Source: Heterohyrax brucei (Eukaryota; Chordata; Mammalia; Hyracoidea; Procaviidae). From it: a stretch of 64,000 nucleotides of DNA. Location: NCBI GenBank assembly GCA_028571685.1, contig CM053140.1, forward strand, positions 24,471,501 to 24,535,500, given 5' to 3'. Made by a program: the position numbers and the translations under genes. The notes under the pieces were generated by a model. The model was given only the letters and a program-made list of their open reading frames with translations, ran no database searches and was not told the origin of the DNA. This document shows, piece after piece, positions 22,313 through 33,825 of this stretch (position 1 is the first letter of the stretch; every line of letters begins with the position of its first letter).

Positions 22313-24248
22313 TGTCTTAGTCATCTGGTGCTGCTCTAACAGAGATAACCAAAAGTGTATGGCTTTAAAAAGAGAAACTATTTCGACGGCACTTGGCTTG
22401 GCTTGGCATTCTTATGCAGTCCAATTGGCTACAAGTTCGAATTCAGGATGTCTGCTCTAGGGAAAGGCTTTACCTCTTTGTTGACTCTGGAGGAAGGTCC
22501 TTGTGTTGCATCAGTGTTTGGTCAGGGAGCATCTTGGCACAAGAACCTTAGGTCTGAAGGACATGCTCTACTCCTGGTGCTGCTTTCCTGATGGTATGAG
22601 GTTTTCACATCTGCCAGCCTCTTTCGTTTGTATCACAAGAGACTACCTCAAGGCACAAAACAATCTCACACATTGATTCCTGCCCCACCAGCACAACTGA
22701 TGCCCATCCACCCTCATTAACATCATAGAAGCAAAATTTACAAAACGGAGGAACAGAACATAATAGCAGAAATCATGGCCTGGCTAAACTGCTACACAGG
22801 TATTTTGAGGAACAGAGTTCAATTTATGACATTCCACCCTTTGTTCCCTAAATCACATCCTTGCAGCACATAAAACATGTTCACCCCATTATAGGAAAAA
22901 TCTTAAGTCCAAGTCCCAAATCCAGAAATTCCTCTTCAGCTGTGAAATCTAGAATACAACTTATCCGCTTCCAAAATACAGTGGCAGAACAGGCAGGCAC
23001 AAGTTAGACATTTCCATTGCAAATGAGAGAAAGAAGGCAAAACAGGCAACAAACAAGTCAGCAAAACACATTACAGTAGCCTTCAAAGCTTTGAAAATAA
23101 TCTTCCATTCTCTGAGACATTTTACACAGTGGCCCTACCCTCCAGACTCTAGGTATTGGCCACACTTTCCAGATTCGGTGGAAACCCCCCCAGTCCTGTA
23201 CTATAGCTCTGCCTTCCAGGCCCACTGGGACACCAACTCTGCCTCTTTAGCTTTAGTGACACCCTAAGACCAACTGAGTGGCATTTCCACCCTTAGAAAC
23301 ACAGGAAGCCATGACTCCATCTTCTCAAACCCCTGAGGTTATGGCCATACCTTTTGAGACTGAGGCAGCTCAGCTTCTCATGCTCTTTGTCTCTTCAGCT
23401 TCAGCTTCCTATGACCCAGCCCTTGGGACCACATCTGCCCTGCTGGGGTAAGTGTTCCAAAGCTCTCTAGCTCCACTGATTTAAGTGCCAGGTGGCACCT
23501 CACTCTGCCAGGAAGCCCCTTACACACAGACACTCAGCTCTCGCTCTCTGGGTCAACCTCAGTGCAGTCTGATGTTGGTCTGGTTCTGCTGCTGCTTGTC
23601 CACTGCTGCTCGTTTCTCACCATCTGCACCTCCATTGGTTTAATAGTTCTCCATGGTTCCTTCTGAGTTTTCTATCCACTCACTTTCAAAACTGCTTCCA
23701 CATTTTAGGTATATGTTAGAGCAGCACCCCTACTCTCGTGGTACCAAAATCTGTTTTAGTCATCTGATACTACTCCAACAAAGATAATCAAAGTAGATGG
23801 CTTTAAAAAAAGAAACTTTATTCATACACAGTCTGATAAGCTATAAGTCCAAATTCGGGGTGTCTGCTCCGGGGGAAGGCTTTACCTCTTTGTTGACTCT
23901 GGAGGAAGGCCGTTATGTTGCATTGGTCTTTAGTCAAGGAGTGTCTTGGTGCAGGAACATCAGGTTGGAAGGGTTAGCCCTACTTTTGGTGCTGCTTTCT
24001 TGATGGCATGAGGTTCCCAAATCTGTCTGCTATCTTCTTTCCTTTATATCACAAGAGACTACCTTAAGGCACACAACAAGCTTACACACTGAGTCCTGCC
24101 CCATCAGCACAACTGCCACCCACCCACCCTCATTAACATCATAGAGACAGGATTTACAAAATGGAGGAATAGAACATAATACCAGAAATCACTGCGTAGC
24201 TAAATTGCTACACAAGTTATTTGGGGGAACAAAGTTCAATTAATGACA
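22313..24248 (-). mobile_element. Complete MaLR element (LTR-internal-LTR)
   Basis: Two LTRs in the same orientation (22313-22831 and 23752-24248, both starting TGTYTTAGTCATCTG and ending near tgaca) enclose about 920 bases (22832-23751). The total, about 1.94 kb, is typical of MaLR elements, which are non-autonomous relatives of ERVL. On the - strand the sequence just inside the 5' LTR reads 'cagattttggtaccacgag', a plausible primer-binding region. No protein frame survives inside. Confidence 0.8.
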
Positions 24249-24749
24249 GTTTACACAGCAAATTGTTGTTAGGTGCCATGGAGTCAGTTCATGCCTGACA
24301 TGAATCTTAAATGCAATTTTATAAGTAAGGATGCCAGCCCAAGATTGTATATGTTTTATAGTTCCATTTATACAATGTTCTGGAAAAGGGAAAATTATAG
24401 GGATGGAAAATAGATCAAGAAAGGAGGAGAGATGGACTACAGTGGTGCTGCCCAGGGCACTTTAAGTTGACACAGCTGTTTTGTATGGTGCTGCCTTAGA
24501 GGACTAATTCTTTGTGAAAACCATATTATACATTACAAAGAATGAACTGTATTATACACAAATTAAAATATCATCCAGAGTATATGTGAATCTCAAGACA
24601 GAAATCAGACTGACATTTGAATCTAACTGTAATACGGAAAGCTGACATTTATCTCATTGACACTGGTTAGGGAGAAAGGGAGGAAAAAAACATGTTTTTT
24701 CTGGAAATTGTCCAGTCTGAATACAAAAAGAACTGTACAAAAATTCATA
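24249..24749 (+). other. Intron, little recognised
   Basis: Contains only a short antisense RTE-tail fragment near 24266-24296 ('ttgttgttaggtgccatgg'). The rest is AT-rich with no recognised feature. Confidence 0.4.
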
Positions 24750-27560
24750 GCCTTGTTGTTAGGTGCCATCAAATCAGTTCCTACTCATAGTAATCCTTTA
24801 TACAACAGAATGAAACACTGCTCAGTCCTGCACTGTCCTCACAGTCATTGGTATCGTTGAGCTCATGGTTTGCAGCCATAGTGTCAGTCCATCTCATTGA
24901 CAGTATTTCTCTTTTTCTCAGCCCTCCCACTTTACCAAGCATGATGTCCTTCCCTGGGGACTGATCCCCCCAATAACATGTCCAACATATGTGAGACAAA
25001 AAGTCATGACACTTACCTCTAAGGAGCAAACTGGCAGTACTTGTTCCAAGAAATATTTGCTGTTCTGGCATTCCATGATATATTTCAGTATTCTTTGCCG
25101 GCACCATAAAAAAAGATACCTATTATTTTTAGGTCTATGTTATTTATTGTCCAGATTGCACATGTATATGAGGCCATTCTGGAAACAGCGTGGCTTGGGT
25201 AAGGCACCCTTAAGTCCTTGAAGCAGTATCTTTGCCTTTCAACTTTTTAAAGTGTTTTGCAGCAGATTTACCCAATGTAATGACATTGTTTGATTTCTTG
25301 ACTGATGCTTCCATGGGCATTGATGGTGAATTCAAGTAACATGTAATCCTTGACAACTTCTTTCTATTCTCCATTTAGCATGATGTTGCTTATTGGTCCA
25401 GTGATGAGGATTTCTGTTCTTTATGATGAGGTGTAATCCATACTAAAGGCTGTGGTCTTTCATCTGTTAGGAGTAATAGCTTCAAGTCTTTTTCATTTTC
25501 TGCAGACAAAGTTGTATCACCTGCTTATGGCAGGCTGTTAATGAGTCGTCCTCCACCTGATGCCACCTACTGCATTACCTGGTCATTACACAGATTGTAT
25601 AAATATGTATGGTGAAAGGATACAATCCTGACATACACCTTTGTTACAATTTAAACCACACAGTATCCCCTTGTTGTGTTTGAACAACTGTTTCTTGGTT
25701 TCTCTACAGGTTATTCATGAGCACAATTAAGTGCTCTGGCATCCCCATTCTTTGCAGTGATATCAGTAATTTGTTAGGAGCCATGTTATGGATTGAATTA
25801 TGTCTCCCAAAAAATGTATGTATAAATTTGGCTGGTACATGGTTCCCAGTATTGTATGATTGTCTACCATTTTGTCACTTGTTGAGATTTCCCTCTGTGT
25901 TGTAAATTATCACGATGATGTACTAAGGTGGATTAGCTGCAGAAGCTATACAAGACTGGGTAGTGTAGAGCCAGTCTCTTCTGCGATATAAAAGCAGTAA
26001 GACACAGAGATCTCATACCTCCATGATACCAGAGCTGGGAGCAGAGTGCATGCTTTGAACCTGAAGTTCTTGCACTGAAATACTCCCAGACCAAAGGAAG
26101 ACTGATTATTACAAGGAACTTTCTCCAGAGCTGACAGAGAAAGTCTTCCCTTGAAACAGAGAAAGTCTCCCTGAATTTGGGCTTGTTGCCTACCAGATTG
26201 AGACAATGGTTTTTCTTTATTAAAGCCATCCACTTCTGGTAGTTCTGCTACAGCAATGCTCCATGACTAAGACAAGCCACATGGTGGAATACCTCGGCAT
26301 AGTCAATAAAATACAAGTAAATGTCTTACTGGTATCTCTGCCTTCAGTCATAACCCATCTGACATGAGCAATGATATGCCTTGTTCCATGTCCTCTTCTG
26401 AATCGGGCTTGAATTTCTGGCAGTTCTCTGTCCATGTACTGCTGTAATCACTTTTGACCTTGAGCAAAAGTGTGTGTGATTTTAATGATGTTGTTTGAAG
26501 TTTTCGCATTCTCTTGGATCACTGTTCTTTGGAATGGGCACAAATATGTATCTCTGCTAGTCAATTAGCCAGGTAGTGTTCTTCCAGATTTTTGATGTAG
26601 ACGAGTGAGCACCTCCAGTGCTTTATCTGTTTGTTGAAACTTATCAGTTAGTATTCTGTCAATTCCTGGTGGCTTGTTTTTTGCTACTGCATTCAGCGCA
26701 GCGTGGACCTCTTCGTTTAGTACCATAAGTTCTTAATTAAAATGGCTTTAGGTTGACCAGTTCATTTTGGTTCAGTGACTCTGTAGTTTCTTCTGTCTTC
26801 TTTTGATGCTTCCTTCATTGTTTTATATTTTCCTCATAAAATTCTTCCCTGTTGTAACCTAAAACTTGAATATTTTCTTCAGTTCTTTCAGTTTGAGAAA
26901 TGTCCGGTACATGTTCTTTCATTTTGGTTGTCTGTCTCTAAGACTTTGCTTACGTCAGCAGAATACTTTGTCTTCATGAGCTGTTCTTTGAAATCTTCTA
27001 TTTAACTGTTGCATTTCATCCTTTCACTTTATGAGTACCTTCAAGAGCAACTTTCAGAGTCTCTTTGACATCAATTTTGGTCTTTTCTTTTTTTTCTGTA
27101 TCTTTTTCATGGGCTCTTTCTTCATGTGTGATGTCCTTGAAGTCATTATACACATTGTTTCATCTTTAATTGTTAGCATTCAGCACATCAGGTTTCTACT
27201 TTGCCTCTCATGGAAGTGTTCTAATTTTATTCAACTTGAACTTGCAAAGAACAGCTGATGGTCTCGTCTGTCATCTACCCCTGGCTTTGTTCTTGTTGAT
27301 ACTGAGCTTTTTCCTTTATCTTTTTCCACTGATGTAGTCAACTTGATTCCTTTGTATTCTGTCTCACAAGCTCCATGTGTATAGTCACTGTTTGTTACTT
27401 GTTTTTTATTTTTCTTAAGAGCTTCCATCTCTTTGCTCACTTTATCTGTTGTTGCTTGTGCACATTTTTCCACTGCAGCCTATGTGAATGGTAGATGTTT
27501 ACACTTTCTGTGTAGTAATTCCAAAATCACTCCTGTCTGAATCTTTGTTGTGTTTGCTTT
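24750..27560 (-). mobile_element. Long RTE (BovB-like) LINE, interrupted by LTR
   Basis: One of the two longest RTE copies. The 3' tail begins at 24750 ('gttgttaggtgccatcaaat'), the reverse transcriptase region runs on to about 26800, and linker/endonuclease-side sequence continues to about 27560. A MaLR LTR (25784-26274) splits it and the RTE sequence continues exactly across. Reading frames are short and broken. Confidence 0.8.
25784..26274 (+). mobile_element. MaLR-type solo LTR inserted in RTE
   Basis: 491 bases beginning TGTTATGGATTGAATTATG and ending ATGACTAAGACA, with a perfect five-base duplication AGCCA at 25779-25783 and 26275-26279. Removing it restores continuous RTE sequence. 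It carries a poly(A) signal-like 'attaaagc' near its end. Clear younger-into-older nesting. Confidence 0.9.
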
Positions 27561-28009
27561 GTTAATCTGCTAGTCTTTTTAGTGATTCCATTATTATCTC
27601 ATCCTGCTTTCATCCTATCCTTCATCTTTTTGTTGAGTGTTCTGTCGAGTCTTACAGAAGATGAATTTGTTTTTTTCTACAAGGAAATAATGACCTGAGT
27701 TGGAAAATAGATCTTTTGTTGGCCAAGGATCTCTTTCCCTTCTGCTGCATATTCTAGCTATTCCAGATCATAAGTATAAATAGGAGTAAGACTAGAATTG
27801 ATCATAGTAAAACTGGAGCAATAAGCTTCGTGTGTTAGAAATACTTTTAAATCTACTATCAGTTAGGAGGTAAATGCAGACAGCAAAGGGATGAGCTTGA
27901 TATTGAGACTCTGGAGAGAGCACCAGCATTGGTGTGTGTTTTCTCTGTAAGTTCTCAGTTCCCAAGAGCTGCAGTACCTTGCTTATCCAGAATATGTATG
28001 ATGTTTTAG
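27561..28009 (+). other. Intron immediately upstream of KRAB exon
   Basis: From about 27740 the sequence is shared, in inverted orientation, with 56735-57130 (for example 'aaatgcagacagc.a.gg.at'). It marks one side of the inverted gene duplication. No exon seen. Confidence 0.5.
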
Positions 28010-28195
<186 letters not shown>

Positions 28196-28969
28196 TAGAA
28201 TTTTGCTTAATAAGAATATTCTGCTAAAATGAGACATTTTCACTGCTCTCATATAGCTTTGACACGAGTGGCTTTCCCGTAATAGTAAAAATCATGTATT
28301 AAGCTATCTCTTTTTTACTCTTGTAGTTAAAAGTGTGAGCAGTGGCTACAGGAATCATTCTGTGGCAGTGAAAGATTTGTTTTAGAATCTTTTTATTTTT
28401 ATTGTATATGTTACTTTTGACATGGTTATTTTTCTGCAGGACCTCATTCAAGTTTTACTATGTATGTTATCAATTTAACATGATTATTTTTCTCTGAATA
28501 AAATCACTACTGTCTGTCTCTAGGGATTATGGAGACCAGAGCAGTGGTATAATGTCAGGGAAAGTTGCTCCTGTAGTCGTCCTAGTGATCTGACTTCCTT
28601 ATGAGCAGAATTTGAGTCACACTAATTTTTCTCTGTTTGAAGAAAGGGAAAATATCTGAGAAGAGTGTAGATAGAACTGTTTTGGACCCACTGTGCCTAG
28701 GAGGGAAGGAGAGCAAGAATATTTTGAAAGACCAGCCCTACTGGTTGGCAAACATTTGAATAAATCAACTCAAAAAAAGTCTCTTTTCCTTTGAGGAGGC
28801 TGAACTTCTATCTGAGCTGAGTTTTTTGATTTTTCATCAGTCTTCTCATGCTTTCTGTGTTTGTAGGAAAAGACTTTACATTTCCTCTTTTAATATTACC
28901 TTTATACACTTGTAATGCTTGCAGTACCTTTCAGTGTAACCGTACTAATAACACCCTAGTTTAGTCACT

Positions 28970-29186
28970 GACAAGAGCTCTGGAAGCATAATGGTTAAAG
29001 CTCTTGGCTGCTTACCAGGAGGTGAGCCATTGGAACCTATGATCTAATCCACAGGAGAAAGACGTGGTAGTCTGCTTCTGTAAAAATTACAACCTTGGAA
29101 ACCATAAGGGGTTCTACTCTTTACAGACTGCCATGCACAGAAACTGACTGGACAGCAATGCAGTTTGGTTTGGGTTTTACTCACCA
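28970..29186 (+). repeat. AfroSINE, long form, in intron
   Basis: SINE head ('agcataatggttaaagctc') with the long-form middle segment and a tail ('ctgactggacagcaatgcag'). It lies between the KRAB and linker exons; I do not see it at the matching place in the inverted copy. Confidence 0.65.
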
Positions 29187-29355
29187 TCACTCTCAACCAT
29201 CATGAAATTATTTCTTACTCTTTGGACCTTTCTCAAAATCTTGGAAGTGCCATCTTCCTCATTCTTTCCTCACAGGTGTCTTGTTCCTCATAAAATTTCC
29301 TTACTGTTTTGTTTCATGTTATGAACTACAAAACCACTTAAAATTATTGTGTCAG

Positions 29356-29503
29356 TTTCTCAACAGGATAAAAATGGACAAAAGTTATCCATTGAACACA
29401 TAATAGTGCAATTCATGAAGAATGATCCCTGCTCATCCGTGATAGGAGAAATCTGTGAATTCCATGATGCTGAAAATCATCACATCAATCAGGAAAGTTT
29501 GAG
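29356..29503 (+). CDS. KRAB zinc-finger protein, linker exon
   Basis: A 148-base exon from acceptor 'gtgtcag' (29355) to donor 'ttgag|gtatca' (29503/29504). It enters in phase 1 (completing a valine) and leaves in phase 2, matching the next exon. It encodes VSQQDKNGQKLS, then MKNDPCSSVIGEICEFHD and ENHHINQESLR. No domain is known here. The layout resembles, from recall, the linker of human ZNF555, ZNF57 and ZNF77. The acceptor has a weak pyrimidine tract, but the same AG is used at the equivalent place in the inverted copy (53572). Compared with that copy it has eight more codons (IEHIIVQF). An earlier GT at 29497 would break the frame, so the later donor was chosen. Confidence 0.7.
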
Positions 29504-29572
29504 GTATCAGACACATGACAGTAAGCAGTGCCTCAAGAGTCTTCATGTATCATAATGTTTGTGTGCATGTAG

Positions 29573-29575
<3 letters not shown>

Positions 29576-29614
<39 letters not shown>
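29576..29614. repeat. (TG)n microsatellite
   Basis: About 18-19 uninterrupted TG units in the last intron. A shorter CA tract lies at the matching place in the inverted copy (53362-53382), so the tract predates the duplication. It produces a false Val/Cys-alternating frame. Confidence 0.95.
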
Positions 29615-29617
<3 letters not shown>

Positions 29618-29885
29618 AAGCTAGCTGTAAAATTACCTCTTTACCTTATTGTCACAATATTTCCATGCATGTTAATCAGATGCTGTGTATTTGAGGCATT
29701 TTCACTCATATACAGTTATCATAAAGCCCCATTATTTAGAAAGACTGTGAAAGTAATTATAGTACTCTGTGAGATGGGTAAACCTATGCAACATGGAACA
29801 GTGCCAGAAAATACAATTCAGTGCATACTAACTGTGAAATGGTGAAAAATAGTAATTCTAACAGCATATTCCCCATTTTCAACAG

Positions 29886-31623
29886 AAAATATATGATACA
29901 GAGCCTCCAAGCAAACAAAGAAGATAAAGTAAAGAGATACACAGAAGTCACTCAGTGTGGAAAAACTTATAGTCAGATTGCCAGTCTTACTATGGTCAAA
30001 AGAACAGCTGGTATAAATGCTTCTGAATGTTGTGCATGTGGAAAATCCTTCAGGGATCATACATTTGAGCATCACATCAAATCTCTTCCTGGACACAACC
30101 CTTATTATTGTCAGGAATGTGAAGAAGTCTGCAGTTGGTCTTCTTTTTTAAAACATCATTTGAGAACACTTACTGGTGAGAAACATTGTAAATGTAAGGA
30201 TCATGGGGAAGCCAGTAGTTGTTCCTCATCCTTAAGTAAACTTGTAAGAACTCATAGTAGAGAAAGGCCTTATGAATGCAAGGAATGTGGTAAAGCTTTT
30301 AGTCATTCGTCAGACCTCACTACCCATATAAGAACTCACAGTGGAGAGAGGCCTTATATATGTAATGAATGTGGCAGAGCCTTTAGTTTTTCTTCCAGCC
30401 TCACTATTCACATAAGAACACACAGTAGGGAGAGGCCTTATGAATGTAAGGAATGTGGGAAAGCCTTTAGACATTCTTCAAACCTCACTAGACACATACG
30501 AACCCACAGTGGAGAAAGGCCTTACGAATGTAAGGAATGTGGAAAAGCCTTTAGTCGTTCTTCATTCCTTGGTAACCATATAAAGATTCATAGTGGAGAG
30601 AGGCCTTACGAATGTAAAGAATGTGGGAAAGCATTTAAACAAGCCTCATCTCTCAGTCAACACAGAAGAACACACAGTGGAGAGAGGCCTTATGAATGTA
30701 AGGAATGTGGGAAAGCCTTTAGTCGATCCTCACACCTGACTCAACATGAAAGAACACATAGTGGAGAGAAGCCTTATGAATGTAAGGAGTGTGGGAAAGC
30801 CTTTAGTGGTCTCCCACACCTTGCTAGACATCTGAGAACTCATAGTGAAGAGAGACCTTATGTATGTAATGAATGTGGGAAATCTTTTCGTCGATCCTCA
30901 ACGCTCTCTGATCACATAAGAACTCACAGTGGAGAGAGACCTTATATATGTAAGGAATGTGGGAAAGCCTTTCCTTGTTTATCACGCCTCACTGCACATG
31001 TACGAATTCACAATGGAGAGAGGTCTTATGAATGCATGCAGTGTGGAAAAGCCTTTACTTGTTTCTCACAGCTTACTAGACATATGAGAACTCACAGTGG
31101 AGAGAGGCCTTATGAATGTAAAGAATGTGGGAAAGCCTTTAGTCAGTCCTCCACCCTCTCTGGCCATATAAGAACTCACAGTGGAGAGAAGCCTTTTTCA
31201 TGTAAGGAATGTGGAAAAGCTTTTAGTCACTCCTCATATCTCACTATACATAGAAGAGCTCACACTGGAGATAGACCTTATATATGTAAGGAATGTGGGA
31301 AAGCTTTTAGTCGTTCCTCATCCCTCACTACACATATGAGAACTCACAGTAAAGAGAGGATTTATGAGTGTAAGCAGTGTGGAAAAGCTTTTAGTCGGTT
31401 CTCAAATCTTTCTGACCATGTAAGAACTCACAGTGGAGAGAGGCCGTATGAGTGTAAGGAATGTGGAAAAGCCTTTAGTCACTCCTCACATCTCACTGTA
31501 CATAAAAGAGCTCACACTGGCGAAAGACCATACAGATGTAAGGAATGTGGGAAAACCTTTGGTCAGTCCTCACACCTCACTACTCATAAAAGAATTCACA
31601 GTGGAACGAGGCTCTTTGACTGA
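29886..31623 (+). CDS. KRAB C2H2 zinc-finger protein, zinc-finger exon
   Basis: Terminal coding exon, acceptor 'ttttcaacag' (29885), one base completing the split arginine codon, then KYMIQSLQANKED and on to the stop at 31621. It holds four decayed fingers (about 29955-30270), each missing a zinc ligand, and then sixteen intact C2H2 fingers of exactly 28 residues from 30271. Each follows C-x2-C-x12-H-x3-H, the DNA-binding fold. Helix residues -1,2,3,6 for fingers 1-16 read HSDT, FSSI, HSNR, RSFN, QSSQ, RSHQ, GPHR, RSTD, CSRA, CSQR, QSTG, HSYI, RSST, RSND, HSHV, QSHT. Twelve of fifteen linkers start with serine (mostly SGERPY) in place of TGEKP. The frame is uninterrupted for 579 codons, so the gene looks intact. 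Expected role: sequence-specific nuclear repressor, often of retroelements; the target is unknown. Confidence 0.95.
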
Positions 31624-32400
31624 TGACAAGTGAAGGAATCTTGACCATTCCTTCTTACCTCAAGGAGCAGAAGAGTCATGGTGGAGAGATAGCTTCTGAA
31701 TGTAAGGAATATGAGGAAGTCTTCAGTTCTCTCTCAGCCTTTTTCTCTCTCAACCTCTTGAAGATGGGAGAAGTCCCACCAGAAGAGAATACATGTGAAA
31801 GTAATATTGGAAAGCTTCAGTCATCGCTAATCTTTTTGAAAAACTAAAATATATGGGGTAGAAACCAAGCAATGTAAAGAAAGTTTCATGGGAAGTTTTT
31901 GCTTTACCCTTCATAATATCCAAGGTTGTGAGGATTCATACATATGGGAAAGCCTTCACTAATTACCTCTAGTAAATATGTAATGTCACTTTTGAGGTCA
32001 AGCATGTATATGTAAGGAGCACAGAAACATCTACAAGTCTCTGGGAGTCTTATAAAATGTAATTTATTACACTGGATTCATTCTATAAAGGACAATGGAA
32101 ACTTTCACTGTCTCTTTCTTAGGACCCATATGTTACACACAGATAGACTGTGATTAAAACCAAAGTACACTTTCATTTGTAGCACATGGCTTTAAATAAA
32201 TATCAAAATATTCTACTTCTGTTATATTCAAGTTTTCCTTATTACAAAACCTTTGAAATGTGTTTTTTGCTTAACAGGTATGTTTTTAAGTTTGTACTTC
32301 ATGTTCTAATGCAGTATGTTGTCATAGAAAATTTGATTTTAACATTAAATCATGAAGAAAACCCAAAAATAAAATTCCCACCACAATGGTTATTTTAGGT
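31624..32400 (+). other. 3' UTR with decayed finger remnants
   Basis: Following the stop, 31690-31850 still reads SECKEYEEVFSSLSAF and similar, the remains of further fingers now outside the protein, so the ancestral array was longer. The rest is AT-rich. The block around 32300-32400 recurs in inverted form near 51800-51860. Confidence 0.65.
32368..32373 (+). promoter_or_regulatory. Candidate polyadenylation signal
   Basis: AATAAA about 750 bases after the stop, within the duplicated 3' UTR block. Another AATAAA lies at 32195-32200; which one is used is not decidable here. Confidence 0.35.
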
Positions 32401-32504
32401 ATTTTCTTTTAGCCTTTGTATGCAAAGTAGCATTTTCTTAAAGATTCTGATAGCTACTATATATATAATGTTTTACTGACATTTTACATAATGTATATTT
32501 TTTA

Positions 32505-32990
32505 AATTTAAGAGATTCTACTTTTGGAATGTACAGTAGTTATGAATTTTGACAAACATCACTTCATACTGTCAGTACCACAGGTAAAGCACAGAGTATC
32601 TCTTACCTCCAGATAATCCATCATGCTGCCCCTTTTTAGTCAAACTTTCCTCTCAAGTGAATTCCTGGCAACTGTTCCTACATACTAAGTCATTCAGTAT
32701 GTATGTTTTAGATTCTGGCTCCTTTTGTTTACATTAATAGGTTTGAGATTTATATATGTTGATGACTGTATTGATAGTTTATTTTTTATTACTATGTCAT
32801 ATTCCATTGTACACATATACCACTTTTGTATATACCAATAGAAGAATATTTGTATTTCCCCTTTGTGAATAAAACACCTAAAAATATCTATACACAGGTT
32901 TTTATGTGAACATAAGTTTTACTTTTGCTATATATCCTTAGATTGCTGTGTCACACAGTAGTTCACTTTCGTACAAAACAGTTTTTCAAA
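32505..32990 (-). mobile_element. Old L1 3' UTR fragment
   Basis: Antisense old-L1 tail, including 'atgtcatattccattgtaca' and 'cttttgtttacattaatagg'-type motifs. Strongly diverged. Confidence 0.5.
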
Positions 32991-33078
32991 AGGTCTGTGC
33001 CATTTTATATTTTGCCACTGATGAGTAATTCCAGTTGTTGGGATCTATAGGGAATTTATCACACTGCCATGTGCTGCT

Positions 33079-33236
33079 GGAAACCTTGGTAGCACAGTGG
33101 GTAAGTGCTACAGCTGCTAACCAAAAGGTCAGCAGTTCGAATCTGCCAGGAGCTCCTTGAAAATTATGGGGCAGTTCTGCTGTGTCCTGTAGGGTCACTA
33201 TGAGTTGAAATGCTAGCTTTAGAGAATTAAGTTTGG
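33079..33236 (+). repeat. AfroSINE
   Basis: Well-preserved copy: 'ggaaaccttggtagcacag', 'gctgctaaccaaaaggtcag', B-box 'gttcgaatc', body and tail. Confidence 0.9.
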
Positions 33237-33362
33237 GTTAGCAGCTCAACTGATAGGCAGCCCATTTGCTGAGGAAAGGGTATGAGATGTTTCATCTTCA
33301 TTTGGCCACAGTGCCAAGTGTATGAATTTCCAGTCTATGCTCAAACTGAGCTGGAGAAGATC

Positions 33363-33825
33363 TGTTTAGTCAGCCACTGCTGCTCTAACAGACATACCAC
33401 AAGTGGATGGCTTTAAAAAGATAAACTTAATTTTGTCTCAGTCCAGTAGGCTAAAAGCCCATATTCAGGGTGTCAGCTTGAGGGGAAGGCTTTCTTTGCT
33501 GGATCTGGAGGAAAGTCCTTGTCATCAGTCTTACCCTGGACTGGAAGCTTCTGAGGTGTAGGGATCCTGGTCCTTTCCAAAACATGCACCCAGCCTCCAG
33601 CACAGCTCTTTCATGGTGTGCGATCTCCCAAATCTCCCTGCCAGCTTCCTCGTATCTTCAGAGACTTCCTGAAGGCACAGAACAGTCTCACCAACAACTG
33701 CCACCCATACACCCTCTTTAATATCATAGAGGCAGATTTATAACATGGAGGACATCACACAATACCAGGAATCATGGCCTAGCTAAATTGCTGCAGAATT
33801 TTGGGGCAGTAGTTCATTACACCTT
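33363..33825 (-). mobile_element. MaLR-type solo LTR
   Basis: Starts 'tgtttagtcagccactgctg' and continues through 'ggtgtcagcttgaggggaag' to about 33825 ('agtagttcattacac'). Same family as 22313-22831. Confidence 0.75.

Noticed and set aside
25933..26233. Two reverse frames of 95-98 codons
   Set aside because: They lie antisense within the MaLR LTR, and other copies of the LTR do not keep them.
29579..29845. Frame beginning with alternating Val and Cys
   Set aside because: It is the (TG)n microsatellite read as codons, followed by intron sequence.
30271..31610. Regular repeat of 84 bases, superficially like a direct-repeat array
   Set aside because: The period is one zinc-finger module and the frame is open throughout. 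It is not a CRISPR or satellite array.
31433..31633. Alternative frame over the last fingers
   Set aside because: A shadow of the zinc-finger coding frame with no independent features.
33079..33150. tRNA-like A and B boxes
   Set aside because: They belong to the head of a tRNA-derived SINE, repeated many times in the window. There is no complete cloverleaf or acceptor stem.
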